A stretch of 9,724 bases of DNA, taken from assembly GCA_022615525.1 (NCBI GenBank), contig JAKEGN010000247.1, forward strand, positions 1 to 9,724, given 5' to 3'. The DNA comes from Woeseiaceae bacterium (lineage in GTDB: Bacteria; Pseudomonadota; Gammaproteobacteria; Steroidobacterales; Woeseiaceae). This document shows positions 1-5,522 of the stretch, piece after piece (the first letter of the stretch is position 1; each line of letters begins with the position of its first letter). A program made the translations under genes and the position numbers. The notes beneath the pieces were generated by a model. That model did no database searches. It was not told the DNA's origin and saw only the letters and a list, made by a program, of their open reading frames with translations.

Positions 1-516
1 GCGGCACTCGGCAGCTGGTATCTGTCGCAATCGCTTTCGAAGCAAGCCGCCTCAAGGGCGACGGCGGACGCGAATCACGACGGGTTTTACCTTCGCGCCG
101 CCCGGGTCCTGGGTACCGACGACAATGGCGCACTGCTTTACCGGATCGAGGCAGAGTATGCCGAGCAGCGCAGCCCGTCGGAAATCGAGTTTCGCAACGT
201 CAACATTCACTATGCATCGCCATCCAATGTGCCATGGACGCTGGTCGCCGACCACGCTTCAATCGGCGAAGATCGGGAACAGGTAACGCTGACCGGTAAC
301 GTAATGGCGGTAAGCAACGAGGGCTTTTCAGGCGACGTGACCGAGATTCGCACGCAGTACCTCCAATTGCAGCCGGATACCTACACGGCAAGGACCGATG
401 ACCGTGTGCAGATCCGCATTGGGACGCGCAGCCTCACCGCGACCGGCATGCTAGCATTGCTGCAGGAAAACCGGCTGCGCCTGGAGTCTAACGTGAGTGG
501 AAAATTCGTTCCCTGA
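1..516 (+). CDS. lptC: LptC, LPS export inner-membrane protein (5' end missing)
   Basis: The first base is in frame, so 171 residues of the C-terminal part are visible and the true start lies outside the window. LptC is a bitopic inner-membrane protein. Its periplasmic beta-jellyroll takes lipopolysaccharide from the LptB2FG transporter and passes it to LptA. The first residues (LGSWYLSQS) look like the end of the N-terminal membrane helix. They are followed by an amphipathic beta-rich domain with typical phrases such as GFYLRAARV near residue 29, YRIEAEYAEQ and LTGNVMAVSNEG. The protein ends in NVSGKFVP. Recognition rests on these weakly conserved patterns plus position directly before lptA and lptB, which is the standard order. 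The stop TGA shares one base with the ATG of lptA, implying translational coupling. The family is very divergent in sequence, so context carries much of the weight. Confidence 0.88.
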   Translation, partial: AALGSWYLSQSLSKQAASRATADANHDGFYLRAARVLGTDDNGALLYRIEAEYAEQRSPSEIEFRNVNIHYASPSNVPWTLVADHASIGEDREQVTLTGNVMAVSNEGFSGDVTEIRTQYLQLQPDTYTARTDDRVQIRIGTRSLTATGMLALLQENRLRLESNVSGKFVP

Positions 517-1280
517 TGCTTGCCCTTGACTGCCGTTCGTACTTGAAGAAGCTGCGCGTTACATTTGCGCTGGCCGCTCTCGCGACCTTGCTATCGTCTG
601 GCGGCCTTTGGGCGCAGTCGAACGACCTGCGTCTGCCGATTTCCCTGGACGCGGATTCGACGGACTACGACGGCAAGAGCTCGATGCTGATGTTTCGTGG
701 ACTGAAGCTGACGCAGGGCACCATCGGCATCGAAGCTGACGAGGGCCGCGCAAGCAAACTCGACTTCGAAGACAGCGTCTGGCAGTTCGCCGGTAACGTC
801 GTCATCGATACCGACAAGGGACACGTCGAATGCGACGCCGCGGACCTCAAATTCACCGGCCATCAGCTGCGGCGAGCCACCATAACCGGGTCGCCCGCAA
901 CATTTGAGAGCCGTAGGCCCGAAAGCGAGGAAAAGACCGTAGCAGAAGCCGCCAGGCTGACCTATGACTTCGTCGCCGGGTCGATCGAGTTCTCGGGCAA
1001 TGCCGTCATCTCCGAAGGCGGCAACAAGATATCCAGTGAGTACCTTGTCTACAACATCGCTGAGCAACGCATCCAGGCCCAGTCCGGTGGCGATGAAGGA
1101 AGCCGGGTCAAAATAACGTATACACCGAAAGAAGGCGACGTAATGCCGGACGACAGCGCACCTGCCGGCGAGGCGGACGGCAGCGGACCGGAAGTAACGC
1201 CGGACGGCGTCGAGGCAACCCCGGAAACCGGCGACGGCACGGCAATTCCGGAAGATCCGGCAGACAACGACAATCCATGA
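516..1280 (+). CDS. lptA: LptA, periplasmic LPS-transport bridge protein with acidic C-terminal tail
   Basis: LptA polymerises through its beta-jellyroll (OstA/LptA fold) into the periplasmic bridge that carries LPS from LptC to LptD. The 254-residue product begins with a signal peptide: basic residues K11, K12 and R14, a hydrophobic stretch at about 15-28, and likely cleavage after LWA at residue 33. The OstA-like domain covers about 38-205, with repeated strands such as WQFAGNVVID and SIEFSGNAVISEGG that resemble the GNV motifs of the family. Residues 208-254 form an Asp/Glu/Pro/Gly-rich tail with no Lys, Arg or His. This is absent from the 185-residue E. coli protein. ATG 516 overlaps the lptC stop; an in-frame TTG at 543 would give a more classical signal peptide starting MKKLR, and neither start has a strong Shine-Dalgarno. 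The stop overlaps the lptB start by 4 bp (ATGA). Confidence 0.92.
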   Translation: MLALDCRSYLKKLRVTFALAALATLLSSGGLWAQSNDLRLPISLDADSTDYDGKSSMLMFRGLKLTQGTIGIEADEGRASKLDFEDSVWQFAGNVVIDTDKGHVECDAADLKFTGHQLRRATITGSPATFESRRPESEEKTVAEAARLTYDFVAGSIEFSGNAVISEGGNKISSEYLVYNIAEQRIQAQSGGDEGSRVKITYTPKEGDVMPDDSAPAGEADGSGPEVTPDGVEATPETGDGTAIPEDPADNDNP

Positions 1281-2002
1281 GCATACTCAGCGTTCAGGAT
1301 ATCGCCAAACGCTACAAGTTTCGCGAGGTTGTCAAGGGCATATCGCTGGAGATCAACAGCGGCGAAGTCGTCGGGTTGCTCGGACCGAACGGCGCCGGCA
1401 AGACGACCGCGTTTTATATGATCGTTGGACTCATTCCCTGTGATCGCGGGAGGATTTTGCTCGATGGCCAGGACCTGACCGCATTTCCCATGCACCGGCG
1501 GGCAAGAATGGGGTTGGGTTACCTGCCGCAGGAAGCGTCGGTGTTTCGCAAGTTGACTGTCGAAGCAAACATACTGGCAATTCTGGAAAACCGCTCGGAA
1601 CTGGACCGCGCCGGGCGCGAGCAGGAACTTGACCAGTTGCTTGATGAATTGCATGTCGGCCACGTGCGCACGAGCCTTGGAATCAGCTTGTCCGGTGGTG
1701 AGAGGCGCCGGGTCGAGATAGCCCGGGCGTTGGCCGCAAAACCGCGGTTCGTCTTGCTTGACGAGCCGTTTGCCGGCGTCGATCCGATTTCGGTCCTGGA
1801 TATTCAACGCATAATCAGACATTTATGCGACCGCAAGATCGGTATCCTCATTACCGACCATAATGTGCGGGAAACCCTCGGAATCTGCTCGCGAGCCTAT
1901 ATACTGAATGACGGCAGCCTGATTGCGTCGGGACCGCCTGACGAGATCCTGAACAATCAGCATGTCCGCGAAGTGTATCTCGGACAGGAGTTCAAACTCT
2001 GA
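1277..2002 (+). CDS. lptB: LptB, ATPase of the LPS export ABC transporter
   Basis: LptB is the cytoplasmic ATP-hydrolysing subunit that dimerises under LptF and LptG to extract LPS from the inner membrane and push it along LptC-LptA-LptD/E. The 241-residue length equals that of E. coli LptB. All ABC motifs are intact: Walker A GPNGAGKTT at 36-44, Q-loop Q85 in GYLPQEASVFRKLTV, signature LSGGE at 138-142 followed by RRRVEIARAL, Walker B FVLLDE at 158-163, D-loop GVDP at 167-170 and switch histidine H195 in TDHNVRE. The stretch FAGVDPISVLDIQRII is characteristic of LptB rather than of other ABC ATPases. The start overlaps the lptA stop as ATGA, the usual sign of coupled translation. LptF and LptG are not in the window; in many gammaproteobacteria they lie elsewhere. 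Confidence 0.98.
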   Translation: MSILSVQDIAKRYKFREVVKGISLEINSGEVVGLLGPNGAGKTTAFYMIVGLIPCDRGRILLDGQDLTAFPMHRRARMGLGYLPQEASVFRKLTVEANILAILENRSELDRAGREQELDQLLDELHVGHVRTSLGISLSGGERRRVEIARALAAKPRFVLLDEPFAGVDPISVLDIQRIIRHLCDRKIGILITDHNVRETLGICSRAYILNDGSLIASGPPDEILNNQHVREVYLGQEFKL

Positions 2003-2095
2003 ATGATAATTGCAACACGCAGACGGCAAATCGCCATTGAAAATGACCGTTACAGGCCAGATTGAACTGAGTAACCGCTACCTTCGGGACGATTG

Positions 2096-3490
2096 ATGCT
2101 GAAACCCACGTTGCAACTGAAGCTCGGGCAATCGCTCACGATGACGCCACAGCTGCAACAGGCGATTCGCCTGTTGCAGTTGCCTGTGCTGGACCTGAAT
2201 GCACAGATTCAGGAAGCACTCGAAGAGAACATAATGCTGGAAATGGAGGAGCTGCCGGGAGCTCCGACCACAAGCTCCGACACCACTGCCGAAATCGAAA
2301 CCATAAAGGCTGAAGACAGCTGGCAAACCAGCTCCATGGAGCGGATTCAGGACGGGGGCTGGAACGGCGAGATCATAGGCAACAACGATTTTGCCGATGA
2401 GCGGGGGCAAACACTCCACGAACACCTTTTGTGGCAGCTCGAACTCGACAATTTTACGCCACGGGAGTCGGTCATAGGCGAGGCCCTTATCGACGCCATC
2501 AACGATGATGGCTACCTGGTTGCAGACCTGGAAGAGATTCGCAGCTGGATATCGGCAGAAGCACGGGTAACGGTCGAGGAGATAGAGCAAGCCCTTCGAA
2601 AGATCCAGCGCATGGACCCCGTGGGCGTCGGTGCACGATCTTTGGCTGAATGCATCATGCTGCAGCTTGCACAACTGGACGAGGCGACTCCCGGGCTGGC
2701 AACCGCGATGCGGCTCGCGGAAAACCACCTTGATCTCGTCGCCAGCCAGCAATACGCGGAAATCCGGCGCAGTCTCAGGACCTCGGAGGCTGACCTCGAC
2801 GAGGCCCTGGCACTGGTGCGAAGTTGCCATCCGAAGCCCGGCCTGTCCGTCAGCGGGGCTGCCACGGAGTACGTCATACCGGATGTATTCGTGCGCAAAA
2901 TCGACAATCGCTGGCAGGTCGAGGTCAGTGCTTCGGGGATACCGAAACTTACCGTCAATCAGCAGTATGCGAAGCTGTTGCGCGGCAACGGCGACCATGC
3001 AGTGCTTAAGACCCAGTTGCAGGAGGCGCGCTGGCTTGTGCGCAGCCTGGAAATTCGAAACGAAACATTGCTTAAGGTTGCCAGCACCATCGTCGCTCGC
3101 CAGCATGAGTTTCTCGATCATGGCGATGAGGCAATGAAGCCGCTAGTATTGAAAGACGTGGCCGAAGCGATCGGCATGCACGAATCGACGATATCCCGTG
3201 TTACGACCAACAAATACATGCACACCCCCAGGGGCGTATTCGAGTTCAAGTACTTTTTCTCGAGCCATCTGTCGACAGTGGACGGCGAGGATCAATCATC
3301 GACATCGGTGCGGGCCAAGATCAAAAAACTCATCGGCGCCGAGAATCCCGCGAAACCGCTCAGCGACAGCAAGCTTGCCAAGTTGCTGGCACGGGAGGGA
3401 ATTACTGTCGCACGTCGCACCGTCGCAAAATATCGTGAATCGCTGAAGATCGCATCGTCCAGCGAACGGCGGGTCAGAGACTCCAGGTAG
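2096..3490 (+). CDS. rpoN: RNA polymerase sigma-54 factor RpoN
   Basis: Sigma-54 directs RNA polymerase to -24/-12 promoters and needs an AAA+ activator to open them; it typically controls nitrogen, motility and stress genes. The 464-residue protein (E. coli: 477) has the full architecture. Region I is Gln/Leu-rich at residues 1-47, with LGQSLTMTPQLQQ followed by AIRLLQL. An acidic region II follows, then the core-binding region III and a helix-turn-helix around 350-378 (LKDVAEAIGMHESTISRVT). The diagnostic RpoN box ARRTVAKYRE sits at 439-448. ATG 2096 is chosen because homologues begin M(L)KPSLQL; an in-frame TTG directly upstream at 2093 would add one residue. There is only a weak Shine-Dalgarno (GGGAC). 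The gene lies 93 bp after lptB, with no convincing promoter seen in the gap. Codons 19-29 form a near-perfect DNA palindrome, listed separately. Confidence 0.98.
   Translation: MLKPTLQLKLGQSLTMTPQLQQAIRLLQLPVLDLNAQIQEALEENIMLEMEELPGAPTTSSDTTAEIETIKAEDSWQTSSMERIQDGGWNGEIIGNNDFADERGQTLHEHLLWQLELDNFTPRESVIGEALIDAINDDGYLVADLEEIRSWISAEARVTVEEIEQALRKIQRMDPVGVGARSLAECIMLQLAQLDEATPGLATAMRLAENHLDLVASQQYAEIRRSLRTSEADLDEALALVRSCHPKPGLSVSGAATEYVIPDVFVRKIDNRWQVEVSASGIPKLTVNQQYAKLLRGNGDHAVLKTQLQEARWLVRSLEIRNETLLKVASTIVARQHEFLDHGDEAMKPLVLKDVAEAIGMHESTISRVTTNKYMHTPRGVFEFKYFFSSHLSTVDGEDQSSTSVRAKIKKLIGAENPAKPLSDSKLAKLLAREGITVARRTVAKYRESLKIASSSERRVRDSR
2150..2182 (+). repeat. Near-perfect 33-bp inverted repeat inside the rpoN coding start
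   Basis: Bases 2150-2165 pair with 2167-2182: the inner 13 bp (2153-2165 with 2167-2179) are perfect, followed by one G-T pair and two more Watson-Crick pairs. As RNA it would form a stem of about 15 bp closed by the 3-base loop AUU. It lies 54-86 bases after the A of the rpoN ATG and spans codons 19-29 (QLQQ, AIR, LLQL). Codons pair with codons in register: CAG/TTG (with the G-U), CTG/CAG, CAA/TTG, CAG/CTG and GCG/CGC around ATT. The conserved region I peptide favours such pairing because Gln codons are reverse complements of Leu codons. A regulatory role is therefore only inferred. Confidence 0.85.
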
Positions 3491-3514
3491 GCGCGGTGTC
3501 CGCGTTACCCGGGG

Positions 3515-3522
3515 AAGGAGGT
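3515..3522 (+). promoter_or_regulatory. Orphan strong Shine-Dalgarno-like site in the hpf leader
   Basis: AAGGAGGT is an uninterrupted 8-base match to the anti-Shine-Dalgarno complement, 25 bases after the rpoN stop. No ATG or GTG follows at a normal distance. The nearest start-like codon is TTG at 3535, 12 bases beyond the site. It is in frame with hpf and would add 27 residues to it. It could be a ribosome standby or decoy site, a start for an extended HPF, or chance. Confidence 0.5.
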
Positions 3523-3554
3523 TTCGCGAATTCCTTGTACTCAGGCAGGGCTGA

Positions 3555-3578
3555 AGGCGTTGCCGCGGCGGCAGGCCT
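3555..3578 (+). promoter_or_regulatory. Stem-loop in the hpf leader
   Basis: AGGC (3555-3558) pairs with GCCT (3575-3578). After one bulged G (3559) and a T-G wobble (3560/3574), TGCCG (3561-3565) pairs with CGGCA (3569-3573) around a CGG loop. That makes about 10 pairs, mostly G-C. No T-run follows, so it is not an intrinsic terminator. It lies between the orphan Shine-Dalgarno site and the proper hpf ribosome binding site, where it could influence RNA processing or translation. Confidence 0.55.
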
Positions 3579-3604
3579 GGACTTCAAAACTGGCAGTCAA
3601 AGAC

Positions 3605-3612
3605 AGGAGAGG
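3605..3612 (+). promoter_or_regulatory. Ribosome binding site of hpf
   Basis: AGGAGAGG ends 3 bases before the ATG at 3616, with its AGGAG core (3605-3609) 6 bases away. It decides the start of hpf in favour of ATG 3616 over the upstream in-frame GTG 3496 or TTG 3535. Confidence 0.8.
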
Positions 3613-3615
3613 ATC

Positions 3616-3936
3616 ATGCAATTGAGCGTTACCGGCCATCATATCGACGTGACAGATGCACTGCATGCATATGTCGTTAATAAAATAGAAAAGATCGAGC
3701 GACATTTTGACCTTGTCTCGGATGTACATTGCGTGCTGAAGGTCGAGAAACTGCGGCACACGGCGGAGGCGACGGTCAATGTCAATGGCGGAAAGCTGTT
3801 TGCGGATGCCACCGAAGAGGATATGTACGCGGCAATAGACGTACTGGTCGACAAGCTCGACCGCCAGGTTAGGAAATACAAGGAAAAGCTCGGCGATCAC
3901 CACGCAAGAGACGCCAACAAGCGATCATTCGACTGA
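3616..3936 (+). CDS. hpf: Ribosome hibernation promoting factor, short form
   Basis: HPF binds the 30S decoding region when growth slows and helps to form or stabilise inactive 70S/100S ribosomes. The 106-residue product is a single Ribosome_S30AE domain close to the short E. coli HPF (95 residues), without the C-terminal dimerisation domain of long HPF. It opens with MQLSVTGHHIDVTDAL. Conserved stretches follow: VLKVEKLRHTAEATV, the EEDMYAAIDVLVDKL segment at about 75-89, and a basic helix (RQVRKYKEKL). The start is supported by AGGAGAGG just upstream and by alignment with the family. The frame stays open back to GTG 3496, but those 40 residues look non-conserved. Position between rpoN and ptsN is the standard one. 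A 125-nt leader holding a hairpin and an orphan Shine-Dalgarno site hints at its own post-transcriptional control. Confidence 0.96.
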   Translation: MQLSVTGHHIDVTDALHAYVVNKIEKIERHFDLVSDVHCVLKVEKLRHTAEATVNVNGGKLFADATEEDMYAAIDVLVDKLDRQVRKYKEKLGDHHARDANKRSFD

Positions 3937-3944
3937 ACAATCCC

Positions 3945-3966
3945 GCTCCGGTAGCGTAGCCGGCGC
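3945..3966 (+). promoter_or_regulatory. Imperfect stem-loop just after hpf
   Basis: Nine bases past the hpf stop, GC-T-CCGGT (3945-3952) can pair with GCCGG-C-GC (3959-3966) around a 6-base loop, with one T/C mismatch and one T-G wobble. No T-run follows, so I do not call it a terminator. A 3'-end stabilising or processing element between hpf and ptsN is possible. The rest of the 97-base gap shows no clear promoter. Confidence 0.35.
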
Positions 3967-4033
3967 CACCGTCCAGTCGACGAATGCCGAGATTCCCTAC
4001 AGCTGCGACAACGGCAGCACAATCGACATTATT

Positions 4034-4573
4034 ATGCTTCCCGAACAGTTGATCAGACCCGAGAATGTACTTTGCAATGCCCATGCGCGCGGCAAAAAAC
4101 ATTGTCTCGAAATTCTCAGCGAGATGCTGGCGCAATCGAGTCCCGATATCGCCAACGAAGAGATCTTCTCGCGCTTGATCGAGCGCGAACGTCTTGGCAG
4201 CACCAGTCTTGGCAGAGGCGTCGCTTTCCCCCACTGCCGGGTCAGCGGTGCCGGTCGAAGTGTCGGCGCACTCATCCGTCTCTCGGACCCCGTCGACTTT
4301 GACTCGGGCAATGGCGACCCCGTCGATATCGTATTCGGCCTGATGGTTCCGGAGGCGGTCGACGAAAGTCACCTGGATGACATCAACAGAATTACGAGTT
4401 TGCTGAGCGACGAAGCGCTGCGCAACAGCCTGAGAGCAGCCAATAACAGCCGCACTTTGTACGAGACTGTGATTGCCGGTTTCAGGCGGCTCGCCGACGA
4501 ATCCGGGGCGACACCGCGGGTGTCATTTGGCGACCTCTATCAACGCGTCGCAAAGAGCAGAAAGTCGCTTTGA
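4034..4573 (+). CDS. ptsN: PtsN, nitrogen-PTS EIIA component
   Basis: PtsN (EIIA-Ntr) is the terminal phosphate acceptor of the PTS-Ntr chain PtsP-NPr-PtsN. It does not transport sugar; it regulates potassium uptake, nitrogen and envelope-stress functions by protein contacts. The 179-residue protein (E. coli: 163) is a PTS EIIA type-2 domain. The likely phosphorylated histidine is H67 in GRGVAFPHCRV, preceded by the family phrase RERLGSTSLG at 51-60. The LDDINRITSLLSD helix is also typical. ATG 4034 is the first usable start codon in a frame that remains open back into hpf, and it has no recognisable Shine-Dalgarno, so its translation may be inefficient or depend on structure. The stop TGA lies 14 bases before the preferred rapZ ATG. 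No phosphoryl-donor gene npr or ptsP is present nearby. Confidence 0.95.
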   Translation: MLPEQLIRPENVLCNAHARGKKHCLEILSEMLAQSSPDIANEEIFSRLIERERLGSTSLGRGVAFPHCRVSGAGRSVGALIRLSDPVDFDSGNGDPVDIVFGLMVPEAVDESHLDDINRITSLLSDEALRNSLRAANNSRTLYETVIAGFRRLADESGATPRVSFGDLYQRVAKSRKSL

Positions 4574-4587
4574 CCGCAAACGACGAA

Positions 4588-5466
4588 ATGCGGCTTATCA
4601 TAGTCAGCGGCCTTTCCGGATCGGGGAAAAGCGTGGCGTTGCATGTGCTCGAGGACCTCGGGTATTACTGCATCGATAACATGCCTGCCGCACTGCTCAA
4701 GTCGCTGCTACAGGAAGTCACGCGGACGCGTGAGCAGTCCGGGTCACTGGTTGCGGTCGGTGTCGATGCGCGAAACCGGAAAAGCGACCTCGAAGCCCTG
4801 CCCGGCGTGATTGCGGAACTTCGACAGAACAATGTCCAGACCGACCTGCTGTTCCTGCAGGCCAGCGATGATATCCTGCTCAAACGGTACAGCGAGACAC
4901 GGCGACGTCATCCATTGGCCAGTGGCGGCCTTGAATTGCGCGCAGCAATCGCGCGTGAGCGGGAGCTGCTCGGGCAGATCATCAATGCCGCGGACCTTGT
5001 CATCGACACCTCGCGCTCCAGCATTTACGAACTGGCGGATGCCATTCGGGCACGCGTCGATCGCCGCAAGTCGAACATGTTATCGGTGCTTATCGAGTCT
5101 TTTGGCTATAAACACGGGATTCCGGCCGATGCCGACTTCGTTTTCGACCTCCGCTGCCTGCCGAATCCGTATTGGGAACCCGAGCTTCGCAAGTTGACGG
5201 GCAAGGACGCTGCCGTGCAGGCATTTCTCGACAAGGAACCGCAAGTGCAACAGATGTACGAGGACATCCTGGCGTTCCTCAGCCGATGGATTCCCCAGTA
5301 CGTCAGCTTTCACCGCAGCTATCTGACGGTTGCACTGGGCTGCACCGGCGGCCAGCACCGCTCGGTTTACATGACCGAAAAACTTGCTGCAGTACTGCGC
5401 GGCCTGCACGAGCCGGTACTGACCCGCCACAACGAGATTGGAGCTCCCCTTCCCGGCTCCGACTGA
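4588..5466 (+). CDS. rapZ: RapZ, P-loop GlcN6P-sensing/RNase adapter family protein
   Basis: In E. coli RapZ binds glucosamine-6-phosphate and delivers the small RNA GlmZ to RNase E, thereby tuning GlmS. Elsewhere the family role is less clear. The 292-residue product has an N-terminal P-loop domain with Walker A GLSGSGKS at 8-15 and YCIDNMPAALL just after. The SETRRRHPL motif follows, and the C-terminal domain carries ESFGYKHGIP, DLRCLPNPYWEPELR, and the ligand loop GCTGGQHRSVY starting at 251. The E. coli protein ends in a Lys/Arg cluster used for RNA binding; here the end is TRHNEIGAPLPGSD with no such cluster. I prefer ATG 4588 because homologues begin a few residues before IVSG; a TTG at 4570 overlapping the ptsN stop is an alternative that adds six residues. 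It is the last gene of the + strand run. Confidence 0.95.
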   Translation: MRLIIVSGLSGSGKSVALHVLEDLGYYCIDNMPAALLKSLLQEVTRTREQSGSLVAVGVDARNRKSDLEALPGVIAELRQNNVQTDLLFLQASDDILLKRYSETRRRHPLASGGLELRAAIARERELLGQIINAADLVIDTSRSSIYELADAIRARVDRRKSNMLSVLIESFGYKHGIPADADFVFDLRCLPNPYWEPELRKLTGKDAAVQAFLDKEPQVQQMYEDILAFLSRWIPQYVSFHRSYLTVALGCTGGQHRSVYMTEKLAAVLRGLHEPVLTRHNEIGAPLPGSD

Positions 5467-5522
5467 AGAATCCTTTTCCGAGGGGTCCTGTATCCGGGCG
5501 TAGCGGTGACGAGGGCCGCCTT

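Noticed and set aside
1049..1822. A 257-codon open frame on the - strand opposite the lptA end and lptB
   Set aside because: Antisense to intact lptA/lptB with no recognisable motif; a codon-bias shadow.
2003..2095. A dedicated rpoN promoter in the gap after lptB (TTGAAA at 2037-2042)
   Set aside because: No acceptable -10 hexamer lies 16-18 bases downstream, so the match is too weak to annotate.
2808..2827. TGGCAC followed by TTGC, resembling a sigma-54 promoter, within rpoN
   Set aside because: The spacing between the two elements is 10 bases instead of the required 5 or so, and it is inside a coding region.
2078..3121. A 347-codon open frame on the - strand opposite rpoN
   Set aside because: It lies wholly antisense to an unmistakable rpoN, its translation shows no domain or membrane pattern I recognise, and long antisense frames are common over GC-rich coding sequence.
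5467..5522. Bidirectional terminator between convergent rapZ and phospholipase genes
   Set aside because: Only weak 4-bp stems such as GCGG/CCGC were found, without a proper T-tract.
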